A DNA stretch of 36,386 bases from an uncultured Clostridium sp. (GTDB lineage: Bacteria; Bacillota; Clostridia; Peptostreptococcales; Peptostreptococcaceae): positions 1 to 36,386 of the forward strand of contig UQCY01000005.1 in the NCBI GenBank assembly GCA_900539645.1. The letters are read 5' to 3'. This document shows positions 1 through 7,131 of this stretch, one piece after another; within the stretch, counting starts at the first letter, position 1, and every line of letters starts with the position of its first letter. Position numbers and translations under genes: made by a program. The notes below the pieces were generated by a model. It had not been told where the DNA came from, did not search any database, and saw only the letters and a program-made list of their open reading frames with translations.

Positions 1-45
1 AGATTAGCAAATTTTGATTACCACACTCTTTAGAAGATACTAAAT
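1..45. repeat. Right-end fragment of the large palindromic repeat family
   Basis: The first 45 bases resemble the right end and outer flank of the palindrome at 9065-9273. Both have AAATTTTGATT, then CACACTCTTT, then a stretch with TAAATT and ATA at matching positions. Only the distal arm is inside the window; the core lies to the left. This suggests the family has conserved outer ends as well as a conserved core. Confidence 0.45.
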
Positions 46-65
46 TCATAGCAGATTACAACAAT

Positions 66-104
66 AAAAGAGGGCTGTTGCAATATATGCAACAGCCCTC
101 TTTT
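66..104 (-). terminator. Rho-independent terminator of the 3D-domain gene
   Basis: A perfect 17-bp stem (AAAAGAGGGCTGTTGCA paired with its complement) around a 5-base loop, with T-rich sequence on the minus strand. It lies 40 bases beyond the stop of the 3D-domain protein gene. It belongs to a hairpin family with the core GCTGTTGCAA/TTGCAACAGC seen four more times in the window. Confidence 0.85.
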
Positions 105-143
105 ACTGAGTATTATTTATTGAGTTTGAAGAAATTGTTTTAT

Positions 144-878
144 CTATTTTATGTCGTTTAATACGATTATTTCTATGTTTCTTCTTCCAAATTTGTAACA
201 TTCTTTTCTTGAATTCATGAATATATCTATTTTAGTTCCTTTTATTGCTCCACCACAGTCATTAGCTATGAATGTTTTGTTGAAGTATGGTATATATACT
301 TTTGTTCCGTATGGTATTACTTTTGGATCTACAGCTATTGTTCCCCATTTTGGTTTCTGTCCAGTTGATGTTGTTGAATGTCCAGAATACGCTGAGGCAT
401 TTGATTTATATGATTTTCCTGTAGAAGTTAATTTACCTCTTTCGTTGAAGTAAAGTATTTTACCATTCTGTCTAACTATACTTTCACCAACAAAACCATT
501 TTTACCAAAGTTGTAAGTTTTTCCATTTTCTAATGTCTGTATACCTGTGTGCATACCTTTTTCTTTGTTGAAGTAGTAAGTTTTTCTGTTTATTTCAGTC
601 CAACCATCAGCCATTTTTCCATCTTTATTGAAGTAATAGTTATTTCCATCTATAACTTTCCATCCAGTTATGGATTTTCCACTTTCATTGTTGTAGTAGA
701 AGTTGTCTCCTCTCTGTATCCATCCAGCTCCATTTATAGAAGTTCTTTCTACATTTTCTTCTACCTGAACTGTTTCTATATCATTTACTGCTTCATCTGC
801 AAATACAAATCCTGTACTTGATAAAAGTATCATTGATGTTAATGCTATAACGCTTAGTTTTTTCTTTAAATTGAACAT
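144..878 (-). CDS. Secreted cell-wall-binding protein with C-terminal 3D domain
   Basis: A 244-residue exported protein probably acting on or bound to the cell wall. Residues 1-27 form a signal peptide (KKK, hydrophobic core, cleavage near VFA-DE). Residues 50-150 hold aromatic/glycine repeats of the choline-binding type (GW...YYFN.dGkm.dGW), which bind wall polymers. Residues 160-240 form a 3D domain, named for its conserved aspartates: TIAVDPKVIPYGTKVYIP, then ANDCGGAIKGTKIDIF. This domain also occurs in MltA-type and resuscitation-factor-type murein hydrolases, so wall lytic activity is likely but not proven. The start has GGAGG seven bases upstream. The gene is monocistronic, with its own terminator. 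A WalR-like box upstream suggests control by the wall-stress two-component system. Confidence 0.85.
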   Translation of the reverse strand: MFNLKKKLSVIALTSMILLSSTGFVFADEAVNDIETVQVEENVERTSINGAGWIQRGDNFYYNNESGKSITGWKVIDGNNYYFNKDGKMADGWTEINRKTYYFNKEKGMHTGIQTLENGKTYNFGKNGFVGESIVRQNGKILYFNERGKLTSTGKSYKSNASAYSGHSTTSTGQKPKWGTIAVDPKVIPYGTKVYIPYFNKTFIANDCGGAIKGTKIDIFMNSRKECYKFGRRNIEIIVLNDIK

Positions 879-955
879 ATAATCCTCCGTATTATTTTTT
901 TATTTAATCTCACTAATTTTCATTTTTTACAATTTGTTACTTTTAATATGTCTTT

Positions 956-972
956 CTGTTACTTTTTTGTAA
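956..972. promoter_or_regulatory. WalR-like box upstream of the 3D-domain gene
   Basis: TGTTAC-TTTTT-TGTAAC matches the published WalR/YycF consensus TGTWAH-N5-TGTWAH exactly on the plus strand. It lies about 80 bases upstream of a cell-wall protein start, the type of gene this regulator controls. A one-mismatch copy (GGTTAC-AGCTT-TGTAAA) lies at 1005-1021. Further GTTAC/GTAAC elements with other spacings lie near 1204-1270. The match is seen; the assignment to WalR is inference. Confidence 0.45.
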
Positions 973-991
973 CTTTTTCGACCTTGTATAT

Positions 992-1021
992 ATAATAATA
1001 TAAAGGTTACAGCTTTGTAAA
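992..1021 (-). promoter_or_regulatory. Possible promoter of the 3D-domain gene
   Basis: On the minus strand, TTTACA (1016-1021) and TATTAT (992-997) are separated by 18 bases. The predicted start is near 985, which puts the 956-972 box just downstream of it. Several other TA-rich hexamers nearby could serve, so the exact promoter is uncertain. The rest of the 879-1379 gap is AT-rich and shows no gene. Confidence 0.35.
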
Positions 1022-1379
1022 GACTTTTTTTGAAAATTTTACAAACAACAAACAACAACAAGTATTGTGTTTTTTTATAATTTTTCTAACAATTTGCTTG
1101 TTTTTTGGCTATTTCAAAGGCTAAGCCAATACCAAAAGTAACAACAAGTGTTTACTGAGTTGTAAATTTTTCAAAAAATATTTTTTTCAAATGCTGCAAA
1201 ATAGTTACATAGTTTGTAACTATTTGTTACAAATTGTCTACCAATTCTATCTAATTGTTACAATTAGACCTATTTCTTCTACTACTTGTTACATTTCCTG
1301 TTTTTTAAGTTTTGTATATTATAAAAAATATATTATATTCTCTTCAATCTCAAACATTCTTCATATGGAAGGGTTATAA

Positions 1380-1407
1380 TTGACTAAAGAATTTATTTAG
1401 ATATTAT
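1380..1407 (+). promoter_or_regulatory. Promoter of the CmpB-like gene
   Basis: TTGACT (1380-1385) and TATTAT (1402-1407) with a 16-base spacer. The predicted RNA start near 1414 gives a leader of about 120 bases before the ATG at 1536, and the leader contains the hairpin at 1441-1482. Confidence 0.5.
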
Positions 1408-1440
1408 ATAGGATAGAAATTGAATAAATTTTTGGAATAT

Positions 1441-1482
1441 ATGCGCCTACAATCAAGTATTTTACTTGTATGTAGCGTATTT
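1441..1482 (+). terminator. Leader hairpin with T tail, possible attenuator
   Basis: An imperfect stem pairs the left arm (ATGCGCCTACAATCAAGTA) with the right arm (TACTTGTATGTAGCGTAT), followed by TTTT. It lies between the predicted promoter at 1380 and the CmpB-like start at 1536. No gene lies upstream on this strand for it to terminate, so it may control read-through. Confidence 0.45.
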
Positions 1483-1535
1483 TGGGGCAGGCTTTTTGCT
1501 TGTCTTTTAAATATTTAAATGAGGTGATTTTTTAC

Positions 1536-2420
1536 ATGAAAATTTTATATCTCCAGGTATTATATTTTACGATATATAGTTTCCTTGGTTGGGTGTGTGA
1601 GAGTACCTACTGCTCTATTTGGCAAAAGAAATTGGTCAATAGAGGGTTTTTAAATGGACCATTCTGCCCTATATACGGATTTGGTGCATTATTGGTTATT
1701 TCTATACTCTCTCCATTTGTAAATAATATACCAGTGCTATTTATCGCAAGTATTATTGTTACAAGTACACTAGAGTATATTACAAGTTATGTTTTGGAAA
1801 AGATCTTCCATATGTCTTGGTGGGATTATTCAACATACAAATACAATATAAATGGTAGGGTTTGTTTAAAGAACTCGTTGATGTTTGGTGTAATGTCGCT
1901 TTTCGTTATACTTGTTGTACATCCAGCTGTCGATGATTTTGTAGCAAGAATAAATACAAAACTAGCATTTATTTTATCAATACTATTTGGAACTTATTTC
2001 ATAGTCGATACAATTATTACAGCTGCTACTATACTTCATCTTAACGAAAGACTTGAAAAACTTTATACCCTTCACGAAGATTTACTTGAAAAAAGAAAGA
2101 AACATCTGGAAGTTGTCAGAGGGCATTTACAGGCTAGTTTAGCCAATCAGATTGAAGAGCTTGGTCTATCTAAGTATTCTCCTGCTGAAATGGAAGAAAT
2201 ATTATCAGGAGACTTTAAAGGCAACTTTATAAAAGAAGAACACAAGATTATGAACGAACTTGAATTTGAAATTAAGTCTTTAAGTACTAGAATAGACGAA
2301 TTAAAAACTAAAGGTCATGGCGTATTAAGAAGAAGAGTTATAAAAGCCTTCCCTAATATGAAATCTTTAAAACATAGATCTATACTTGAAGAAATCAAAG
2401 AAAATATAGATAAAAAATAG
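1536..2420 (+). CDS. CmpB-like putative ABC-transporter type IV membrane protein
   Basis: A 294-residue membrane protein of the family called putative ABC-transporter type IV (PF06541, CmpB-like). The N-terminal motif FLGWVCEST...NRGFLNGPFCPIYGFG is typical of the family. About five membrane segments fill residues 1-180. A charged, coiled-coil cytoplasmic tail with many Lys and Glu residues follows to the end. The biochemical role of the family is not established. A TTG at 1482 would add 18 residues, but the ATG at 1536 has GAGGTGAT at the right distance. It is followed by a terminator at 2446. Confidence 0.8.
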   Translation: MKILYLQVLYFTIYSFLGWVCESTYCSIWQKKLVNRGFLNGPFCPIYGFGALLVISILSPFVNNIPVLFIASIIVTSTLEYITSYVLEKIFHMSWWDYSTYKYNINGRVCLKNSLMFGVMSLFVILVVHPAVDDFVARINTKLAFILSILFGTYFIVDTIITAATILHLNERLEKLYTLHEDLLEKRKKHLEVVRGHLQASLANQIEELGLSKYSPAEMEEILSGDFKGNFIKEEHKIMNELEFEIKSLSTRIDELKTKGHGVLRRRVIKAFPNMKSLKHRSILEEIKENIDKK

Positions 2421-2445
2421 AAAAATATATACTCTAAAAAATATT

Positions 2446-2482
2446 GCTACAGTCAATTTTATGGCTGTAGCTTATTTTTATA
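2446..2482 (+). terminator. Terminator after the CmpB-like gene
   Basis: A GCTACAG/CTGTAGC stem of 7 bp around a 12-base loop, followed by TTATTTTTATAG and a later run of T. Confidence 0.65.
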
Positions 2483-2511
2483 GTTTTTTTTGAAAATTCA
2501 CAATTTTTTTG

Positions 2512-2540
2512 TTTACTTTTATCTACAATGGGTATATATT
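2512..2540 (+). promoter_or_regulatory. Promoter of the YtxH gene pair
   Basis: TTTACT (2512-2517) and TATATT (2535-2540) with a 17-base spacer, about 60 bases upstream of the YtxH start. It sits between the preceding terminator and the gene. Confidence 0.5.
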
Positions 2541-2598
2541 GTTTATAACGTAAATTTTAAAATAATTTTCAATATACATTTGGAAGGGGATGTTTTTA

Positions 2599-3015
2599 AT
2601 GAGTTTATCAAAAAAAATCCAGGCAAAAAGACAGGCAAAAATCAAAGCAGAAAAAATTAAAAAAGCTAAAACTGCTGCAGCAGGTGTTGCTGCCGGTGTA
2701 GCAGCAGGTGCTGTTGGTGGTATATTATTAGCACCTAAATCAGGTAAAGAAACAAGAGAAGACATAAAAAACGCATCTAAACAGGCTGTAGATGCCGTTT
2801 CTGATAAAGCAGCTGGTGCAAAAGCTAAAGCTGGCGATGTTATAGGCGCACAGAAAGAAAAATTCAACGATTCTAAAGCTAAGATAAAAGAATATCTTGA
2901 CGCTAAAAAAGCTGTAGATGAAGCTTGTGAAGAGTGTGGTGTTGATTCTGAAGAAGTAGTTGAGGCTCTTGAAGAAGCAGCTGAAACTCTTGAAAAAGAA
3001 GAACCAGAAGCTTAG
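2599..3015 (+). CDS. YtxH-domain protein
   Basis: A 138-residue protein. After a strongly basic first 28 residues there is an Ala/Gly-rich hydrophobic segment (AAAGVAAGVAAGAVGGILLAP) ending in LLAPKSGKETRED, the hallmark of YtxH/gas-vesicle-like stress proteins. The rest is a Lys/Ala/Glu-rich amphipathic helix with an acidic C-terminus. Members are general-stress or envelope proteins of unknown mechanism. An ATG at 2590 directly abuts the ribosome binding site GGAAGGGG, so the ATG at 2599 is preferred. The next gene starts 17 bases downstream, so the two are probably cotranscribed. Confidence 0.75.
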   Translation: MSLSKKIQAKRQAKIKAEKIKKAKTAAAGVAAGVAAGAVGGILLAPKSGKETREDIKNASKQAVDAVSDKAAGAKAKAGDVIGAQKEKFNDSKAKIKEYLDAKKAVDEACEECGVDSEEVVEALEEAAETLEKEEPEA

Positions 3016-3031
3016 AATTGGAGATTAGATT

Positions 3032-3394
3032 ATGACTATCACAATTGATTTACATACAATCTTATTTATATTAGCAATTATAGGCTGTGTAGCGCTTGTA
3101 TTTTTAATAAAGCTAATAATAAATTTACTTTCTACTGTTAAAAATCTAAACTCTGTTTTAGATAAGGTAAACGTCGTTCTTGACGATAACACAGGAAATA
3201 TTACAAATTCAATCTCAAAGCTTCCTAAGCTTGTAGATGATTTCGGACAGGTTGGAGAAAATGTTAGAGATGTAAGCGAGGTTGTTACAGATGTCGCTGC
3301 TGATATAATAGTTACAAAGGAAAGTGTTAAGGGAAATTTTGAATTACTTTCTGAAATACTTACTATAGTAAAATCAATTTTCTCTTCAAAATAA
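3032..3394 (+). CDS. DUF948-like small membrane protein
   Basis: A 120-residue protein with one N-terminal membrane helix (residues 8-33, ILFILAIIGCVALVFLIKLI). A long heptad-like helix follows with repeated Val/Asn/Asp spacing (LNSVLDKVNVVLDDN...VVTDVAADI). This matches the DUF948 family, which often sits beside YtxH proteins in Firmicutes, as here. Function is unknown. The pair may form an envelope-associated complex (inference). A GGAGATTAG ribosome binding site precedes the ATG, and a strong terminator follows immediately. Confidence 0.7.
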   Translation: MTITIDLHTILFILAIIGCVALVFLIKLIINLLSTVKNLNSVLDKVNVVLDDNTGNITNSISKLPKLVDDFGQVGENVRDVSEVVTDVAADIIVTKESVKGNFELLSEILTIVKSIFSSK

Positions 3395-3432
3395 AAATTA
3401 CCCCCCTGGTAAAAACTAGGGGGGTATTATTA
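3394..3432. terminator. Bidirectional terminator between convergent genes
   Basis: A TACCCCCC/GGGGGGTA stem around CTGGTAAAAACTA. A T-rich tail on the minus strand and TATTATTATAA on the plus strand let it serve both the DUF948-like gene and the CDF gene. The C6/G6 stem stands out in such AT-rich DNA. Confidence 0.8.
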
Positions 3433-3439
3433 TAATAGT

Positions 3440-4624
3440 TTAAAAATGTCTTTTTACGTAGTTTTTGTCTACTAATATTACACAATTGTAGTTAGGGTGA
3501 AGCTTCTGAACTTCTCCGTTTACCCAATTTTTTAGCTCTTCTTCTTCACTATGTGATAAATCTCCATCTACAACAACGTCGAATACTAGATTTTTCTTAT
3601 CTCCCTTACCTACTATTCTTAAATCGTGCATAGACTCTATTTTTTCGTTTCTAGCTATTATTCTAGTAAGCTCAGTTCTAGTCTGGATATAATCCTCATC
3701 CTCAACCGCTATTGGATCCATGTGTATTACAAGGTGTATGTTTAATTTCTTAGATAAGTCTTTTTCCGCGTCGTCTATTACCTCGTGGATTTCCATTATG
3801 TCTATATTGCAAGGCACCTCAGCGTGTACAGAGGCTATACATCTACCAACGCCGTAGTTGTGTATTATTAAATCGTGCACACCTGATATTATGTTGTACT
3901 CTAGTAGCCCATTTACTATTGCGTCTACCATCTCAGCATCTGGAGCTTCACCTAAAAGTGGGCTAACAGTTTCTTTTATTAAAGAGAACCCTGCGTATAG
4001 TATTATTAATGAAACAACTATACCTACATATCCATCTAGTGGGAATGTTGTAAACTTAGCTATTAAATATGATAATACAACGCATCCTGATGTAAATACG
4101 TCACCCATCGCATCTACTGCAACTGCTTTTAATGCAGATGAGTCTATCTTTTCCCCTACATGCTTATTAAATCTTCCAAGCCAGAATTTAACCGCCATAG
4201 AACATAAAAGTAATATAAATGGTATTAAACTAAACTGCACTGCTACTGGATTCATTATTCTCTCAAATGATGTCTGTACGAATTTTATACCTACAAACAT
4301 TACCATAAATGCAACCACTAATGCTGATAAATACTCAAGTCTACCATGCCCAAATGGATGCTCTTCGTCAGCTGGCATACTAGCAAGTTTAAATCCTATC
4401 ATAGTTATCGCTGAAGATGCCATATCTGTGAAGTTGTTGAATGCATCTGCTGTGATCGCTATACTTCCGCTCAAGAACCCTATACTAAACTTTAAAATAA
4501 ATAAAAGCAGGTTTGATACTATCCCAACTATCCCTGCTACAGTTCCGTATTTGTTTCTTACCTCTTCATTTTCCACATTTTCGCTATTTTTTATAAATTT
4601 TTTAATAATTGCTTCTGAAATCAA
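3440..4624 (-). CDS. Cation diffusion facilitator (CDF), probable Mn2+ exporter
   Basis: A 394-residue CDF family transporter: six membrane helices, then a cytoplasmic ferredoxin-like dimer domain (from about residue 210). Site A residues are visible. TM2 has N63-x3-D67 (ADAFNNFTD) and TM5 has D171-x3-D175 (VDAMGD). Zinc exporters have His/Asp here; an Asn/Asp plus DxxxD set is typical of Mn-type CDFs such as MntE, so Mn2+ (possibly Fe2+) efflux is inferred. FGHGR (residues 91-95) is the usual cytoplasmic loop motif. The reading frame is open to an ATG at 4672, but the TTG at 4624 has GGAGGG six bases upstream and gives normal family length, so I prefer it. Confidence 0.88.
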   Translation of the reverse strand: MISEAIIKKFIKNSENVENEEVRNKYGTVAGIVGIVSNLLLFILKFSIGFLSGSIAITADAFNNFTDMASSAITMIGFKLASMPADEEHPFGHGRLEYLSALVVAFMVMFVGIKFVQTSFERIMNPVAVQFSLIPFILLLCSMAVKFWLGRFNKHVGEKIDSSALKAVAVDAMGDVFTSGCVVLSYLIAKFTTFPLDGYVGIVVSLIILYAGFSLIKETVSPLLGEAPDAEMVDAIVNGLLEYNIISGVHDLIIHNYGVGRCIASVHAEVPCNIDIMEIHEVIDDAEKDLSKKLNIHLVIHMDPIAVEDEDYIQTRTELTRIIARNEKIESMHDLRIVGKGDKKNLVFDVVVDGDLSHSEEEELKNWVNGEVQKLHPNYNCVILVDKNYVKRHF

Positions 4625-4806
4625 AATTATCCCTCCCCGTTTTTCATTCTCATTTGATATAATCTTCATCAATTAATTCTTATAAGAATATTGATATTAC
4701 TTGATTTCATAAATATTTCTATTCCTAATTAAATTTCATATAATATTATAGATATTTTTTATTTTAATTTCAAGCAAAAAAATTCTCACATTTAATATTT
4801 TACCAC

Positions 4807-4850
4807 AAAAAAATAAAAAACTGTTCACGCAGCAGAAAGTGATACAGTCT
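4807..4850 (-). terminator. Orphan terminator
   Basis: ACTGTTCAC pairs with GTGATACAGT (one bulge) around a GCAGCAGAAA loop. On the minus strand it is followed by TTTTTTATTTTTTT. No protein gene ends here on that strand, so it should end an untranslated RNA. Confidence 0.65.
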
Positions 4851-4952
4851 TTTATTTACATAAAATTTATATGGTTAAGTTAGTTGATTACTATGTTGTT
4901 TGTCGTTACTTTTATTATTTAAGTCTTTTTTAATATTTCTTTTCCTATTACT
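4807..4952 (-). ncRNA. Candidate small RNA of about 140 nt
   Basis: A good minus-strand promoter (4959-4987) and a strong orphan terminator (4807-4850) are about 100 bases apart, with no ribosome binding site plus open frame between them. This is the classic layout of an intergenic sRNA. I do not recognise its sequence as a known family, and it is too short for 6S RNA. Existence is inferred from signals only. Confidence 0.4.
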
Positions 4953-4958
4953 CTTCAA

Positions 4959-4987
4959 ATTATACTATCTATTTTGCAATATTGCAA
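4959..4987 (-). promoter_or_regulatory. Promoter of the sRNA candidate
   Basis: TTGCAA (4982-4987) and TATAAT (4959-4964) on the minus strand with an exact 17-base spacer. Confidence 0.5.
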
Positions 4988-5305
4988 GGGTATTTCTATA
5001 TTTATCAGAAAATTATAAATTCATACTTTTTTAGCTTTATCTCTTTTACTATTTATTTTCTGAAATGGTCAATATGCTTATAACCCATATTTTTCAAAGC
5101 TTACAAGCTCATAAACTTATTATTATTTATTTTATTTTTTTCAGTTTTTTTCTATAATTATGTTTTAGTCTATAAAATATTTATATCATTTCAGTACTTT
5201 ATGAGTATATTCTATCATTATCGTTCGTTTTTTACAGATGTATAAATTCTTTACATAATAAAGTCATAAAACTTCAAGAGTTTATATAAGTTGTTACTTA
5301 GGAAT

Positions 5306-5494
5306 AAAAAAGCTGTTGCAAATTTTGCAGGATCCCTAGACTTAATACAAGTAGTTCGCTCTCCAGGCTTCAGCGCCCAACCCATTCATATAACACATTT
5401 CAATGATGTTGGGCGCTTGCAGAATTGTCGCTGCGAACTACTTGTATTTAAGTCTTAAAGGGACTCCTTGCAAAATTCTTGCAACAGCTTTTTT
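5306..5494. repeat. Large palindromic repeat, copy 1, nested inside a terminator hairpin
   Basis: A 189-bp near-palindrome. The outermost stem is a terminator-type hairpin (AAAAAAGCTGTTGCAA at 5306-5321 with TTGCAACAGCTTTTTT at 5479-5494). Inside it is an arm pairing TACAAGTAGTTCG with CGAACTACTTGTA. Next comes the unpaired conserved core: CTCTCCAGGCTTC at 5359-5371 and GCAGAATTGTCG at 5419-5430. The centre is a GCGCCCAAC/GTTGGGCGC stem and an AT-rich loop. There is no coding sequence in it. As RNA it would form one long interrupted hairpin. Confidence 0.8.
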
Positions 5495-5590
5495 ATTTTG
5501 ATACAGTTGAGGAATTGTCGCTTTAGAGCAGTTATTTCTCTTGTTCCAAGTTTTTTCTGTTTTACGCAGTAATTATAATTTAATAAATGT

Positions 5591-5731
5591 GGCTATTACG
5601 GCTTTTGTATATGGTTCTATTTGCTTTGAATAACAAAGAAATCGAACTCGACAATGCAACTTGATTGCCTGGAGAGGAGATTCTTTGTTGTTTAAAGCAT
5701 AAAAATAGACCATTACAAAAGTGTAATAGCC
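5591..5731. repeat. Large palindromic repeat, copy 4 (short centre), 3' of the MATE gene
   Basis: Arms from 5591 and to 5731 pair over most of their length (for example AACAAAGAA with TTCTTTGTT). The core is inverted relative to copies 1 and 2: CGACAAT at 5649-5655 and GCCTGGAGAG at 5667-5676. The inner stem is reduced to GCAA/TTGC. The right arm begins 16 bases beyond the MATE stop codon, and its outer part (ATTAC...GTAAT) could act as the MATE terminator. A loose piece, GAATTGTCGC at 5512-5521, may be the remnant of another copy. Confidence 0.7.
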
Positions 5732-5746
5732 TATTTATTAATATTT

Positions 5747-7096
5747 TTATACTAGTTTTCCTTTGCGTTTGTATGTTAGGTATACTGATAGCATTACTAT
5801 TCCTTTTATTCCCATGCTAAGCGAGATACTCACCCATACACCTGTTAGTCCCATTCCTAATACAGATGATAGTAGTAGTGCCATTGGTATTCTTGCACCT
5901 GTAAATATTATACTTACAGCAGATGTTATGTATGTTCTTCCAAGTCCTCTTAGTACACCAGTTACGATTATTTCTAGGCATTGGAATATTTCCCCAAATC
6001 CTAGTATCATCAGGTAGTTTGCACCTATTCTTCTTGCTTCTGGCTCGTCTATGAAGAATTTAAAGATAAAGTCTGCTCCAAATACTAGTAGGCACATTGT
6101 TAGCGCCCCCCAGAATATTGCAAACATTATTCCAACTTTAGCTCCTTTTTCTATTCTATCAACTTTTCCTGCTCCGTAGTTCTGACCTACAAATGCAGAT
6201 ACAGATGACGCCATACCATCAGCAGTTGTGTATGCAATAGATTCAATTTGGTTTCCGACCTTTTGTACTGCAATCGCTACCGGTCCCCATCTAGCAACTA
6301 TTACCCCTATGCACATAGAAAATCCTGTAAACATACCACTCTGTATTGCGACTGGTAGTCCTAATATGAATAATTCTTTGTGGTAGCTAAGTTTTATATT
6401 TTTGAAATATCTTATTTTAAAGTATATTCCTTCTTTTTTAGCAATTTTATATATAAATATGAGTGTTGCACAAGCCTGTGCAGTTATTGTGGCAATCGCA
6501 GCCCCAGCTACACCCATGCTAGGAACTGGTCCAAACCCTAATATAAGTACTGGATCTAAGAATATATTGACTAATAATCCAGTTGTGTTGATTATAAATG
6601 GTGTCTTACTATCTCCCAACCCATTGAAAATTGCTGTAAATACTGGGTTTATGAAGTAAAATACCATTCCAAGTCCTACTATTATAAGGTATGTACTTCC
6701 CTGCTGTGTTACGTGTTCATCACCAAGTCTGAACAATTCAATAAGTGGTCGGTTGAAAATTATAAGCACTGCACCAAATAATATCGCAAGCACGATGTTT
6801 ATTTCTATCGCTGCCTTTATGTAAGCTCTTGTTTCGTCTAGGTTGTGGTCTCCCATACTCTGTGCAACCTTTACCTCTCCGCCAACTCTCGATATCGCTA
6901 TAAATGCTAGTGCTAGCCAAGTGTAAAATCCTGCTGTTCCAACTGCTGCAACTGCAGAACTTCCTGCTCTACCAACCCAAAGCATGTCGACTACATTGTA
7001 GCCTATGTTTATAAAAGATGTTCCCATAATTGGAAGCGCCAACCTTATAAGCTTGTCGGCAATTCTTCCCTCAGTTAAGTCAAGTCTCCCTGCCAT
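5747..7096 (-). CDS. MATE family multidrug/Na+ efflux transporter
   Basis: A 449-residue integral membrane protein with about 12 hydrophobic segments in two similar halves, the MATE architecture. It should exchange Na+ or H+ for organic cations or metabolites. The N-terminus carries the typical LTEGRIADKLIRLALPIMGTSFINIGYNVVD start, and the second half has GMASSVSAFVGQNYGAGK, the usual family signature. AGGAGG lies just upstream of the ATG at 7096. It follows the coiled-coil gene by 35 bases, so the two are probably cotranscribed. The substrate cannot be read from the sequence. Confidence 0.9.
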   Translation of the reverse strand: MAGRLDLTEGRIADKLIRLALPIMGTSFINIGYNVVDMLWVGRAGSSAVAAVGTAGFYTWLALAFIAISRVGGEVKVAQSMGDHNLDETRAYIKAAIEINIVLAILFGAVLIIFNRPLIELFRLGDEHVTQQGSTYLIIVGLGMVFYFINPVFTAIFNGLGDSKTPFIINTTGLLVNIFLDPVLILGFGPVPSMGVAGAAIATITAQACATLIFIYKIAKKEGIYFKIRYFKNIKLSYHKELFILGLPVAIQSGMFTGFSMCIGVIVARWGPVAIAVQKVGNQIESIAYTTADGMASSVSAFVGQNYGAGKVDRIEKGAKVGIMFAIFWGALTMCLLVFGADFIFKFFIDEPEARRIGANYLMILGFGEIFQCLEIIVTGVLRGLGRTYITSAVSIIFTGARIPMALLLSSVLGMGLTGVWVSISLSMGIKGIVMLSVYLTYKRKGKLV

Positions 7097-7131
7097 AGCT
7101 CCTCCTTTTTCTTTTCTCTAAATTTCCCTAT

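Larger units (their letters stand above)
4673..5305. other. Gap without protein genes; holds an sRNA candidate
   Basis: Very AT-rich DNA with no convincing open frame on either strand. The only structured elements I see are the minus-strand promoter at 4959-4987 and the hairpin at 4807-4850, which together bracket the small RNA candidate. Confidence 0.6.

Noticed and set aside
3858..4676. Long plus-strand frame (272 codons) opposite the CDF gene
   Set aside because: Complement of a well-recognised CDF protein; no family features and no start signals.
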